Assembly (NCBI GenBank): GCA_050291365.1
Contig: JBNKJS010000028.1
Coordinates: 1 to 23,332 of the forward strand
DNA: 23,332 nucleotides
Source: JAAGZL01 sp050291365
Lineage (GTDB): Bacteria > Pseudomonadota > Gammaproteobacteria > Chromatiales > Chromatiaceae
Reading direction: 5' to 3'
In this document: positions 13,404 to 21,928 of the stretch, piece by piece
Layout: every line of letters begins with the position of its first letter
How positions within the stretch are numbered: the first letter of the stretch is position 1
Notes under the pieces: model-generated
The model's database searches: none
Told to the model about the DNA's origin: nothing
Seen by the model: only the letters and a program-made list of their open reading frames with translations
Translations under genes and position numbers: made by a program

Positions 13404-15604
13404 TAGATGGTCTGGAGGTTGGCATATGCCACCACCAGCCATTTAGCCCCCGCCGCTTCAAAATTGACCTGGACCCTGGCACTTCGTCCCTGGCCTTCGG
13501 CGTTCAACACCACACCATGACCAAATTTAGGATGGGCTACCCGCTGACCCAGAGCAAAACCGGTGGTCTCTGCAGCCATATTCAACCCGCCCGCAGGGGT
13601 AATCACAGGACGGGACACATCGGGACGGGAACGTATCTCCTCCACCAGATCCACTGGAATCTCCCGCAGAAAGCGTGACGGCATCGGGTAGCTATCCGAG
13701 CCGTGAAGACGCCGGCTTTCTGCATGACTGAGGTAGAGCTGCTCCATGGCCCGGGTCATGCCTACGTAACAGAGACGCCGCTCTTCCTCTAGCCGCTCAG
13801 GATCATCACTCGACATACTATGGGGAAACAGCCCCTCCTCCATGCCGCCGATAAAAACCAGTGGAAACTCTAGACCCTTTGCGGAATGAAGAGTCATGAG
13901 TTGCACGCACTCCTCGTACTCCCCGGCTTGGGTATCACCCGCCTCCAGAGCGGCATGGGCCAGGAATGCGTCCAGCTCTGACATCTCCTCCACCGGTGCA
14001 GATCCCGCAGCGATTGCATCTGCTTCCGCCTCCATGGAGACATCATCAAACTGGCGCGCAGCGTTGACTAACTCCTCCAGGTTTTCAATCCGGTCCTGAC
14101 CTTTACCATCGCGAGATTTCTGAAAATGTTCAACCAAATGGCTCTGATTCAGCACCTCGGCAGTGAGATCGGCCAGCTCCATATCAGCAGTGGCAATCAC
14201 CAGCTCCTCAATCAGCTCGATAAACCCCTTCAGGGCGTTGGCCGCCCGCGCTGTCATCTTGCCCCCGCGCAGCAACTCTTCACTAGCTTGCCAGAGAGAA
14301 CAACCAAAGTCCCTCGCATGGGCCCGCACTGCATCCATGGTGCGCGCCCCAATACCCCGTGGTGGCTGGTTTACCGCCCGCTCAAAGGATGGATCACTAT
14401 GACGGTTTGAGACCATCCGCATATAGGCCAGGACGTCTTTAATCTCAGCCCGTTCAAAAAAGCGCAGACCTCCGTAGACCCGATAGGGGATGCTAGCCTG
14501 TAACAACGCTTCCTCAAACAGCCGTGATTGGGCGGAGGTGCGATAGAGGATGGCGATATCTGTTCTTACCCGACCAGAGTCGATAGCGTCATTGATTCGT
14601 CCGATAACAAAACGGGCCTCATCCACCTCGTTAAAGGCGGCATAAAGCCGCACCGGATCACCCTCACCATCATCGGTCCAGAGATTCTTACCCAGGCGCG
14701 AGGAGTTGTTGGAGATAACAGCATTTGCCGCCTGTAGAATATTTCCGGTAGAGCGGTAATTTTGTTCCAGCCGCACCATGGTTGTTTTGGGATAGTCGCG
14801 CTGAAAAAACCGAATGTTCTCAACCTTAGCCCCACGCCAGCCATAGATGGACTGATCATCGTCCCCCACCACAAACAGGTTATCTCGCTCACCGGAGAGC
14901 AGGCGCAACCATGCATATTGAATAGAGTTGGTATCCTGAAACTCATCAACCAAAATGTGTACAAAACGTTCACGGTAGTGCTGCAGAATATCAGGCCTAT
15001 CCCGTAACATTTCGTGAGCCCGCAGCAGCAGCTCGGCAAAATCCACCGAGCCGGTTCTGTTGCATGTCTCTTGGTAACTGCTATAGATGGCTATCATCTG
15101 ACGCATATAGTGGTCGCCACCATCATCCAGATGCTGGGCTCTACGCCCTTCATCCTTCTGGGAGTTGATAAACCACTGGGCCTGGCGTGGTGGCCATTTG
15201 GCATCATCAAGATTCATCTCACGGATAATGCGCTTGATCAGACGATGTTGATCATCCGAATCCAGAATCTGAAAGGTCTTGGGTAGCCCGGCATCCTGCC
15301 AATGGGCCCGTAACAGTCGATGGGCCAGACCGTGAAAGGTACCTACCCACATACCACCTACCGGCTGACCCAGCAGATGCTCAATCCTATGACGCATCTC
15401 CCGGGCTGCTTTATTGGTAAAGGTAACCGCCAGAATGCTCCAGGGGGCGGCCCCCTCTACTCCGGTTAACCAGGCGATGCGATGCACCAGGACCCGGGTC
15501 TTACCAGACCCGGCCCCGGCCAGAACCAGGGTACTGCCTGCTGGGGAGGTAACCGCGTCACGCTGAGCCTCGTTCAGCCCTTCTAAAATATGTGAAACAT
15601 CCAT
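13403..15604 (-). CDS. uvrD: ATP-dependent DNA helicase II (UvrD)
   Basis: A 3'-5' superfamily 1 helicase of 733 residues (E. coli UvrD is 720) that acts in nucleotide-excision and mismatch repair. Visible motifs are LNEAQRDAV (Q motif), Walker A LAGAGSGKT (28-36), VTFTNKAAREM, TFHGLAHRLLRAHW, VDEFQDTN (Walker B), GDDDQSIYGWRGA, LEQNYRST, LMTLHSAKGLEFPLVF and YVGMTRAMEQLYL. The C-terminal Tudor-like domain (VAHPKFGHGVV...AKWLVVAYANLQTI), which binds RNA polymerase in E. coli, separates it from Rep. The ATG is at 15602-15604. Its stop overlaps the hemW start, so the two are translationally coupled. Confidence 0.96.
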   Translation of the reverse strand: MDVSHILEGLNEAQRDAVTSPAGSTLVLAGAGSGKTRVLVHRIAWLTGVEGAAPWSILAVTFTNKAAREMRHRIEHLLGQPVGGMWVGTFHGLAHRLLRAHWQDAGLPKTFQILDSDDQHRLIKRIIREMNLDDAKWPPRQAQWFINSQKDEGRRAQHLDDGGDHYMRQMIAIYSSYQETCNRTGSVDFAELLLRAHEMLRDRPDILQHYRERFVHILVDEFQDTNSIQYAWLRLLSGERDNLFVVGDDDQSIYGWRGAKVENIRFFQRDYPKTTMVRLEQNYRSTGNILQAANAVISNNSSRLGKNLWTDDGEGDPVRLYAAFNEVDEARFVIGRINDAIDSGRVRTDIAILYRTSAQSRLFEEALLQASIPYRVYGGLRFFERAEIKDVLAYMRMVSNRHSDPSFERAVNQPPRGIGARTMDAVRAHARDFGCSLWQASEELLRGGKMTARAANALKGFIELIEELVIATADMELADLTAEVLNQSHLVEHFQKSRDGKGQDRIENLEELVNAARQFDDVSMEAEADAIAAGSAPVEEMSELDAFLAHAALEAGDTQAGEYEECVQLMTLHSAKGLEFPLVFIGGMEEGLFPHSMSSDDPERLEEERRLCYVGMTRAMEQLYLSHAESRRLHGSDSYPMPSRFLREIPVDLVEEIRSRPDVSRPVITPAGGLNMAAETTGFALGQRVAHPKFGHGVVLNAEGQGRSARVQVNFEAAGAKWLVVAYANLQTI

Positions 15605-15818
15605 AGAACCATTCTATCAGGGTCGGGGCTAAATATACGACTACTGGACAATTCACCCAGTTCAAGCCTGTTAATTATTTAGATCTCAACATATTTTCCC
15701 TATGGTCGATAGCTAACAGTGGCCCCCTAAACAGCTCGACTTCAATGCTAATACAGGTGAAACTAAGCTGAATCGATATATTAGAATAAGTCCACTTCAA
15801 AAAAAGAAGAATATAAAC

Positions 15819-16871
15819 GTGAAATCGAACATCTCAACCATTCAGGTTATCGACAGCCTCGCGGAAATTACTCGTTATCAAGACCGGGAGATTTTAGAAA
15901 AAAGCCTTTTAGAAACCCTCTCTGAGACTGTTCCCTCGGAAGAGTATCGTCTCTATAAGGTGCAATGTCCCCCCCCTAAGTTAGAGTTGGCCATAGTTGC
16001 AAATAAAACCACCGATCGTGATGTGACGAGTGAAAGACAGACCAACCACAACCTTACTGACAGCCTGCAACAGGCAATTAGTGATGCAATCGCAAGAGAA
16101 GATGTAACTACTTTCGATTCTGACGAACATCATTACAAAGGAACCATCTTTCCGGTATTTAATAAGAGCGGCGACATTTCCGCAGTGCTGGTTCAGTTCA
16201 GTGAAAAATTCCGCTTTGATGACCAGAGGATCGTCTTTGGCCTGCTACGTATCTATTCTAACTATCTCAACCTGTTGCATGAGAATGTGCGGGACAAGCT
16301 TACCGGGCTTCTGAACAGGGAAACACTGAATAAAGAGATCCTTAACATCCTGATGGAGAAATCCCACCTCAGAAAGAAGATAGAAACCAGAGGTTTTAGG
16401 CGCGCCTCAGATGAGGTCGAGTACTGGCTTGGAGTAATAGATGTAGATCACTTTAAAGGGATTAATGACAAATTTGGTCATCTGTTTGGTGATGAGGTGC
16501 TGATCTTAATGGCGGGTTATATGAAAGAGGTATTCAGGGATGACGATCTGCTGTTCCGCTATGGCGGCGAAGAGTTTGTGGTTCTTATTAAGGTATTATC
16601 TAAAGAGGATGCCTTTAACGTGTTCGAGCGTCTGCGTACCAAGATATCGGAACATCAATTCCCTCAGGTCGAGCAGCTGACCGTAAGTATAGGCATGGTC
16701 GAGATTGATACACAAGATGGAAGCTCAGATGTAATCCACTCTGCCGATAGGGCACTCTATTACGCAAAGGACCACGGCAGAAACCAGACCAGCATATATG
16801 AGGATCTGATCAGTGAAGGCAAAATAACTGGTGATCAGCAGATCAAGGCCAAAGAGATTGACCTGTTCTGA
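15819..16871 (+). CDS. Diguanylate cyclase with a GAF-like N-terminal sensor domain
   Basis: 350 residues, GTG start behind AGAAGA. The C-terminal GGDEF domain (about 158-328) makes cyclic di-GMP from two GTP. It has DKLTGLLNR (159-167), D208 and D210 (VIDVDHFKGIND), the active-site GGEEF (249-253) and the product-inhibition I-site R240-x2-D243 five residues upstream, so it looks active and feedback-controlled. A charged insert (about 181-202) lies between the first helix and the IDVDHFK strand. The N-terminal 150 residues have no membrane helix and look like a degenerate GAF domain, so it is probably cytoplasmic; the signal is unknown. A C8 run (15969-15976) encodes prolines 51-53. The gene is convergent with the lipoprotein gene, 7 bp apart. 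Confidence 0.92.
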   Translation: MKSNISTIQVIDSLAEITRYQDREILEKSLLETLSETVPSEEYRLYKVQCPPPKLELAIVANKTTDRDVTSERQTNHNLTDSLQQAISDAIAREDVTTFDSDEHHYKGTIFPVFNKSGDISAVLVQFSEKFRFDDQRIVFGLLRIYSNYLNLLHENVRDKLTGLLNRETLNKEILNILMEKSHLRKKIETRGFRRASDEVEYWLGVIDVDHFKGINDKFGHLFGDEVLILMAGYMKEVFRDDDLLFRYGGEEFVVLIKVLSKEDAFNVFERLRTKISEHQFPQVEQLTVSIGMVEIDTQDGSSDVIHSADRALYYAKDHGRNQTSIYEDLISEGKITGDQQIKAKEIDLF

Positions 16872-16878
16872 GTTTTAG

Positions 16879-17589
16879 CTAATCCAGGTAAGGGAAGTTA
16901 GCGGATGGGTTCTGACTTCTGAAAAGCCCCTCCTCCTTGGCCTCGGCGGTAAGCTTATCCTCCTCCAACTCCAACTCCAAATCCTCACGACACTCCCGCA
17001 ACTGTAACGCATATACCTCGGCCGTGTTCTGCACCTTTTGCGCCACCCGCAGCAGCCAGGCCTTTTTGTTATAGCTCTTACGGCTATAGCCAATCTGACC
17101 TTCATGGTAAGCGAGGTACTGATTGTAGCCGTCCCACTTGGATATGCCCAGTTTGTCGTGGCTAACATTTGTGTACCAACCAATAAAGTCCATGGCATCA
17201 CTGAAATTAACCCGCTCTGCACTGCTGTTGCCGGTCTCTTCCAGATAGTTCTCCCAGGTGCCGTTTACCGCCTGACAATATCCGTAAGCAGTGGAGGGCC
17301 TACCCATGGGAATAATCCCAAAGAATTTCTTATGGGGAGGCCGGGCATTATCCACAAAGCGGGATTCATAACGCACAATAGCCATCAGCACATGGGCTGG
17401 CGTCCCCCACTTGCGCTCCGAATTAATAACATCCTTATACCACTCCTCCTTCTCATTGAATATGGAGCAGACGTTTTCCACGTCCTCAGGAGGCGGGGTC
17501 ATAGAGGTGGCACAACCGGTTAAGGCGAGGAGAAGAGTCGAGGCCGCTAAAGCACCGATGATGGTCCAGATCTGGGTAAATCTACTCAT
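16879..17589 (-). CDS. Lytic-transglycosylase-like lipoprotein (SLT-type fold)
   Basis: 236 residues from ATG 17589; a GTG nine codons upstream is the alternative. A signal sequence ends in a lipobox, LLLALTG-C26, so it should be lipid-anchored in the envelope. The SLT signs are E75 in IVRYESRF (catalytic glutamate position), AYGYCQAVNGTW (101-112) and NQYLAYHEGQIGY (156-168). Together these match lytic transglycosylases that cleave peptidoglycan. The C-terminal tail is acidic and coiled-coil-like (CREDLELELEEDKLTAEAKEE). It is a weak match to classical Slt/MltC, and activity is not certain. It has no obvious operon partner. Confidence 0.75.
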   Translation of the reverse strand: MSRFTQIWTIIGALAASTLLLALTGCATSMTPPPEDVENVCSIFNEKEEWYKDVINSERKWGTPAHVLMAIVRYESRFVDNARPPHKKFFGIIPMGRPSTAYGYCQAVNGTWENYLEETGNSSAERVNFSDAMDFIGWYTNVSHDKLGISKWDGYNQYLAYHEGQIGYSRKSYNKKAWLLRVAQKVQNTAEVYALQLRECREDLELELEEDKLTAEAKEEGLFRSQNPSANFPYLD

Positions 17590-17616
17590 CCTAGAATAAT
17601 TCCATAAAGTTGCCAC

Positions 17617-17924
17617 AACTTATTGATTCAATTATAAATCGTACCATCGTTAAATTCAAGGCGCTCTCACTTAGAACAGGTCTATGCTGGTTTGTTCCCC
17701 TGCCATGGAAATAGATACTAACTATAAATGGGATTAATAAAAAGGGGTAAGCGCCAGGCTTTAGCCTAATCAGTTAGACTGATATTCTCTATAAAAAGCA
17801 TGGTATAACCATACGGCAGGATGCAGAAAAAATCCCGTTTAATTCTAAATGAGAGTTATTTCTGATGCTGTATATTTCAATATTCGCGCATGCCGTATAA
17901 TTAACTGTCAGCTTTTTAAATTAC
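17617..17924. other. Intergenic region upstream of the CMD-family gene, with a long-range inverted repeat
   Basis: About 308 AT-rich bases with no gene seen. Near the right end ATACGGCAGGATGC (17811-17824) and GCATGCCGTAT (17888-17898) form an 11-bp stem with a three-base bulge, enclosing 63 bases and ending 26 bp before the next start codon. It could be an operator pair or a leader RNA structure; no known riboswitch was recognised. Confidence 0.4.
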
Positions 17925-18338
17925 ATGAAAGACGAAATGAAAGATTACAATAAAGGTGTAGAAACCCTCACAAAACTTCTTGGTGAAGAACAGGCCGAGA
18001 AAATTGCGGCACGTTTTAAGGATCTAAATCCCTCATTTGAGAATGAAGCGATATCCGTTGTATTCGGTCGCACATGGTCAAGAGAAGCCATTGACCCAAA
18101 AACACGATCGCTTTGTAGTATCGGTATCCTTGCGTCACTCGGTAGATTTAGTGCATTACGTATTGTATTCGATATTGCGCTAAGCAATGGCGCCTCAGTT
18201 GAAGAAATTACAGAGGCGTTGTTACAAGTTGCGATATACGCTGGGTATCCGGCTGCGTTAGATGCACTGCCTGTTTTGAAGGCCGTGCTTGAGGAAAAAG
18301 GCATATCATATGATGAGGCGAAAAGTGCAGAAGGTTAA
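17925..18338 (+). CDS. Carboxymuconolactone decarboxylase (CMD) family protein
   Basis: A 137-residue all-helical protein. DPKTRSLCSIGILASLGR, the central helix ALSNGASVEEITEALLQVAIYAGYPAALDAL and the tail VLKAVLEEKG follow the CMD/PcaC-like pattern, with the AGYPAA signature. The AhpD-type CxxC catalytic pair is absent (a single C at LCSI), so it is not a peroxidase-reductase of the AhpD kind. No aromatic-degradation genes lie nearby, so the decarboxylase activity of PcaC should not be assumed. The ATG at 17925, or one four codons later, has no strong ribosome site. After the stop only a weak CGAT/ATCG hairpin with a T5 run (near 18410-18430) was seen. Confidence 0.82.
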   Translation: MKDEMKDYNKGVETLTKLLGEEQAEKIAARFKDLNPSFENEAISVVFGRTWSREAIDPKTRSLCSIGILASLGRFSALRIVFDIALSNGASVEEITEALLQVAIYAGYPAALDALPVLKAVLEEKGISYDEAKSAEG

Positions 18339-18514
18339 CGAAACGTTTCACCGGACAAGTGAACTAGCACCACTTCAATGGACAGTAAATTAGTGATCTA
18401 GGCTCAGACTCGATTGAAAGATCGGTTTTTAATACAAAGAGACGTATCTAATATTCAAACACGCAAACACCACGCCATCGGTTCGATGCCGTAGCAGTGT
18501 TGGGAGGGGTTTAG

Positions 18515-18551
18515 ATAAAACGGCCGCGAGTATCAATATGATCTCGCGGCC
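18515..18551 (-). terminator. Terminator of the 53-residue orphan gene
   Basis: On the minus strand a nine-base stem GGCCGCGAG/CTCGCGGCC (18522-18530 with 18543-18551) is followed by GTTTTATC. It lies 7 bp past the stop at 18559. Confidence 0.85.
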
Positions 18552-18558
18552 ATTAAAT

Positions 18559-18720
18559 TTATGGGGCTTTTGGAGTGGTGTACTCGGCCACTTTATGGAA
18601 CTCTTCCCAAATGGTCTCGTAGCCTACGAAGCCTTTTTCGTTAGCCTCCATCTGGCGGGTTGTAACAAAACGTGCCTTGCCTTCTGGAACCTTAGGTCTG
18701 GTTTTGGATTGTGCACTCAT
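18559..18720 (-). CDS. Small basic orphan protein, 53 residues, single-gene transcript
   Basis: Reads MSAQSKTRPKVPEGKARFVT to ...EEFHKVAEYTTPKAP, then TAA. The ATG at 18718-18720 has AAGGTGA at the right distance. A TATAAT-like -10 candidate lies at 18815-18820 on the same strand, and a strong terminator closes the gene, so it has all the parts of a real, independently transcribed small gene. The N-terminus is basic and disordered (K, R, P); the middle (TRQMEANEKGFVGYETIWEEF) could be helical. It has no signal peptide, no membrane helix and no cysteine. The family is not recognised and no function is assigned. Confidence 0.7.
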   Translation of the reverse strand: MSAQSKTRPKVPEGKARFVTTRQMEANEKGFVGYETIWEEFHKVAEYTTPKAP

Positions 18721-18975
18721 AAATCACCTTTTACATAGTTTTCGAGGTATCCACTGCGTATAATCGCCGCTTCACTCCCTCATGAAACCAAAAATTATCT
18801 TTTATTGAGACTGGATTATATAGCAGCAATTTATAGGAGACCAGCAATCAGGGCCATAACTGGATTTCTATTTTTTTAGGTGGCATTCATACCACTTATC
18901 CCTGCTTTTAGGCGCCATTTCCTATAAAATCCCTCATTCATACAACTTCTTACTTCTAATAGAGAATTTCCCACC

Positions 18976-19323
18976 ATGCCACAATATATATTCGTTTATC
19001 TCGGGGGTGAATACCCATCCAACCCGGAAGAGGGTCAAAAACATTTCGAAAGATACCAGCAATGGCTCGCATCCCTTGGCCAGGCGGTTGTCAGCCCTGT
19101 TATACCTTTCAAGGATACCCACACCGTCCAGGCGGATGGTAGCGCATCACCGGGAAGCATGACAGCCATGTCCGGCCTCAGTATTCTCAGATTTGGCTCT
19201 ATGGAAGAGGCCCTGGCCTCCGCTCAATCCTGCCCATTTCTCGAGATCAAAGGTGCTCTGGAGGTATCAGAGATGATCGAAATGTCTGATTCAGTTGAAG
19301 GCGGCAACCAGACCGTTAACTAG
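18976..19323 (+). CDS. YCII-domain protein
   Basis: 115 residues with the dimeric alpha/beta (ferredoxin-like) YCII pattern: MPQYIFVYLGGEYP, HFERYQQWLASLGQAV, VSGLSILRFGSMEEALASAQSCPFL-type strands and helices, with VSEMIEM at the end. The family is linked loosely to small-molecule chemistry and sometimes to sigma factor genes; none is here. A TATAAA box lies about 50 bp upstream. Its TAG stop overlaps the GTG of the next gene, so the two are probably coupled. Confidence 0.78.
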   Translation: MPQYIFVYLGGEYPSNPEEGQKHFERYQQWLASLGQAVVSPVIPFKDTHTVQADGSASPGSMTAMSGLSILRFGSMEEALASAQSCPFLEIKGALEVSEMIEMSDSVEGGNQTVN

Positions 19324-20384
19324 TGCCGGCAATGGAGTTTGTGTGTTACCACCACTGGGATCAACTGCCCCACAACGCCAACGAGTTTTTTGCCCGGGCC
19401 GGAAAGGGGAGTATCTTTTTCTCCAAACCCTGGTTTGAAAATCTTATACAGTATGGTCTGGATGATGGGCTCTCTATTTTTCTGGCCGCTGTGTTGCAGG
19501 GAGATAAACTAGTTGCCCTGCTCCCATTGGCCCGGCAGGGTGATAATCACTACCACTCCCTGAGGCATCTATACACCTCCCTCTCAGGCCTGCTGATTGA
19601 TGTGGAGCAGGGCCAGCAAGAGATCCTTGACTGCCTGGTTAATGGTTTAACAGAGCTCCCGGTAGATTATCTGCAACTGGACCCTGTCGCTGAAGATGAT
19701 ATTAATCTGCATCTGCTGATGGAGATGCTGGACTCTTCCGGATACACATGCCAGCGTTTCTACAGTTTCTATAACTGGTTCCACCGGACAGAGGGCAGCA
19801 CATTTGCCGATTATATGGCTTCTCGCCCTACCAGGGTACGCAATACCCTTGCCCGTAAACAGCGCAAGCTTGAGCGAGAGCATGGATACACAATTCGCAT
19901 ATTTAGAGATGACACGCTGCAGCAAGGGATAACGGACTACCACCGTGTCTATAATGCTAGCTGGAAAGCAAGAGAACAGTTTGTTGCATTCGTTGATGGC
20001 CTGGCTGAACGCCTCTCCAAGCAAGGGTGGTTAAGGCTGGCCGTTCTCTATATTGGCGATAAACCTGCTGCTGCCCAGTTCTGGTTTGTGGCTAATGGTA
20101 AGGCCAGCATCTTTAAGCTGGTTTATGATCAGACCTGGAAGGGATATTCACCTGGTTCTATCCTCACTGCCTACCTAATGCAGCATGTGATCGATATAGA
20201 CCAGGTTGAAGAGTTAGATTTTCTTACCGGCAATGACGCCTACAAGCAGGATTGGATGTCGCAACGCAGAGAGCGATTTAGATTATGCTGCTTTAAGACA
20301 ACAACCCACAGGAATATTAGATCACGCCTTCAACAGCCGTTAGAAAGTTTGCTGAAATGGCTAAAAGAGACCGTGTATAATTAA
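19323..20384 (+). CDS. FemAB/CelD-like GNAT acyltransferase
   Basis: 353 residues with two GNAT-like halves. Features are the FFSKPWFENLIQ opening, LYTSLSGLL, the arginine/lysine-rich RPTRVRNTLARKQRKLERE stretch in mid-protein, and the C-terminal KPAAAQFWFVANGKASIFKLVYD, KGYSPGSILTAYLMQHVID and DFLTGNDAYKQDW. These are typical of the 'BioF2-like/CelD' acyltransferases that modify polysaccharides or cell-envelope components. No glycan operon is visible, so the substrate is unknown. GTG 19323 overlaps the upstream stop (TAGTG); ATG 19332, three codons later, is an alternative start. Neither has a clear ribosome site, which suggests translational coupling. Confidence 0.82.
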   Translation: MPAMEFVCYHHWDQLPHNANEFFARAGKGSIFFSKPWFENLIQYGLDDGLSIFLAAVLQGDKLVALLPLARQGDNHYHSLRHLYTSLSGLLIDVEQGQQEILDCLVNGLTELPVDYLQLDPVAEDDINLHLLMEMLDSSGYTCQRFYSFYNWFHRTEGSTFADYMASRPTRVRNTLARKQRKLEREHGYTIRIFRDDTLQQGITDYHRVYNASWKAREQFVAFVDGLAERLSKQGWLRLAVLYIGDKPAAAQFWFVANGKASIFKLVYDQTWKGYSPGSILTAYLMQHVIDIDQVEELDFLTGNDAYKQDWMSQRRERFRLCCFKTTTHRNIRSRLQQPLESLLKWLKETVYN

Positions 20385-20411
20385 GCCTTTCAAAACATAA
20401 AGAAACCTCCA

Positions 20412-20723
20412 ATGGAACAGATAATTGATTTAGAAAAATATGAGTCTCTCCAAGAGATATTTGTCGGTGAAATCATTCAGCAGATCAGGCTGAAGCTTAT
20501 GGAAGCAGGGATAAAAGGTGATGAGCTGATTGATCTAACAGGTAATATTGCATTCAGTGTTACCAGCACTTTAGACGGCAATGCGATGATCGAAAGAGAC
20601 GGTATGGATGTTCAACCCTATCTGGTCTTTTCTGGTGAAGATGATCAGATTATCCATTGTGGCGAAAACTCTTATACCCATGAGTTTGTTGCCAGTGAGA
20701 TGGACAAGGCTTTTAGCAAATAG
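20412..20723 (+). CDS. Uncharacterised 103-residue acidic protein
   Basis: It reads MEQIIDLEKYESLQEIFVGE, then a region resembling a small alpha/beta domain (IAFSVTSTLDG, VQPYLVFSGEDDQIIHCGENSY) and a helical end. It has no signal peptide, membrane helix or known motif, and a single cysteine. It lies 27 bp after the acyltransferase stop and 16 bp before the next gene, so it is probably co-transcribed. The family is not recognised. The ribosome site is weak. Confidence 0.7.
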   Translation: MEQIIDLEKYESLQEIFVGEIIQQIRLKLMEAGIKGDELIDLTGNIAFSVTSTLDGNAMIERDGMDVQPYLVFSGEDDQIIHCGENSYTHEFVASEMDKAFSK

Positions 20724-20739
20724 AAGGTTTGCACAGCTA

Positions 20740-21381
20740 ATGAACCAGAAACTGACACAAAAGCATCTTATTAAGGGCATTCAGGTATTGGAATTGATTG
20801 ATGACTACGTCAATATTCGAACCAAAGCACCATTTAAGGATGAAGAAGAGATAAGAGTGATGCTGACCGTGCTGAACCCCGAACCGGTAATCAGTAAGAC
20901 TAGCCTTATTTTCAATAGCCGAGTCAATGGCTGCCCCCTAATCTCGCTCTATTTGGGAAAGCCCAATACTGAAGAGTTCAACGCCTTTGTTAGTGAGTTA
21001 AAACAGAGGGCGTTACAGGAGTTCAGCGCTTTTGCCGGCCTCAGGCCTACTAGTTCGCCTTCCAGAATGGAGGCTAGCGCCGACGGTGAACCAGAAGATA
21101 TAGAAGAGTCAGCGGAGGAGCGTATCGTAAGATCCAAAAAGATCATCGATAGCTCTAGGGTAGAAGATGCGATTGAGATGCTGAAGACACAGCTGGATTT
21201 GGCAGAGATCGAACCCTTTGTTTCTGCCCTAGAAGCGCTTAAGGAAGATTCAAACAATCAAGAGCTTCTTGTACAGCTGCTCCATGCATTTAATGATTTA
21301 GGACCGATGCAAGGCCCCGTCCTGGCCTATGCACCCTATGTCTCTGTCCTGTTGTCTGACGACCCCTTTGAAAGGAAATAA
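20740..21381 (+). CDS. Uncharacterised 213-residue acidic protein
   Basis: The start chosen is ATG 20740 (MNQKLTQKHLIKGIQVLELI) because it follows the previous stop by 16 bp, with AAGG upstream; the longer frame to 20608 would overlap the preceding gene by 116 bases. The first 110 residues look like a mixed alpha/beta domain. A disordered acidic linker (about 112-132: GEPEDIEESAEER) follows, then a helical C-terminal segment (SRVEDAIEMLKTQLDLAEIE). There is no signal peptide. The family is not recognised. The gene is convergent with the SlyD-like gene, 32 bp apart. Confidence 0.68.
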   Translation: MNQKLTQKHLIKGIQVLELIDDYVNIRTKAPFKDEEEIRVMLTVLNPEPVISKTSLIFNSRVNGCPLISLYLGKPNTEEFNAFVSELKQRALQEFSAFAGLRPTSSPSRMEASADGEPEDIEESAEERIVRSKKIIDSSRVEDAIEMLKTQLDLAEIEPFVSALEALKEDSNNQELLVQLLHAFNDLGPMQGPVLAYAPYVSVLLSDDPFERK

Positions 21382-21413
21382 TCAGGGTCTGTTAAAACTA
21401 ATTGGCCCAAGGG

Positions 21414-21923
21414 TTAGATAGGCACCACATTTTCGCCCTCAATATCTGGGCCAGCAACAATCTTGGTTCCGGCTTCAATCTCTTCGGGAGTCGCATCCCT
21501 GACAGATAGAATTTCCAGAGTGAAAATAAGATCTCTGCCACAAAGTGGGTTGTTCCCATCAACAGTCAGGGTTTTATCATCCATGCGGGTAACGATGAAC
21601 TCCTTAGTATCACCCTTCTCGTTTTCCATTAAGATTTTTGTGCCGATTTCGCGGAACTCTTCCGGTACGTTTTCGATGTGGTCGGTAAAAACCAGCTTCT
21701 CATCCCTAGCGCCGTAAATTGCGTTACCGTCGATAGGAACTTCAATAGTCTCCCCTGCAGCACGACCTTCAAGCTCGTCTGTAACCTGGGTTGCAAGAGT
21801 CTGGCCAGCGCCATGCACATAGCTTAAGGGAAACTCGATGGTTGAGAGAACATGACCGGTTTTTTTGTCGGTAACCTTATAGGTCAGCTCAACCATTTTA
21901 TTGTTTTGAATTATCTCTTTCAT
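21414..21923 (-). CDS. FKBP-type peptidyl-prolyl isomerase, SlyD-like
   Basis: A 169-residue cytoplasmic prolyl isomerase/chaperone. The FKBP core VELTYKVTDKKTGHVLST, PLSYVHGAGQ, LEGRAAGETIEVPI, the chaperone insert-in-flap region (AYGARDEKLVFTDHIENVPEEF...TVDGNNPLCGRDLIFTLEIL) and the closing FTLEILSVRDATPEEIEAG are all visible. The histidine-rich nickel-binding tail of E. coli SlyD is absent, so it is closer to short SlyD/FkpB-like forms. It starts 5 bp after the upstream stop without its own clear ribosome site; a start at the tenth codon (ATG 21896) is possible. Confidence 0.88.
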   Translation of the reverse strand: MKEIIQNNKMVELTYKVTDKKTGHVLSTIEFPLSYVHGAGQTLATQVTDELEGRAAGETIEVPIDGNAIYGARDEKLVFTDHIENVPEEFREIGTKILMENEKGDTKEFIVTRMDDKTLTVDGNNPLCGRDLIFTLEILSVRDATPEEIEAGTKIVAGPDIEGENVVPI

Positions 21924-21928
21924 AGCGA

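Noticed and set aside
20608..20739. Upstream extension of the 213-residue protein
   Set aside because: It would overlap the preceding gene by 116 bases in another frame; ATG 20740 lies just after that gene's stop with AAGG upstream.
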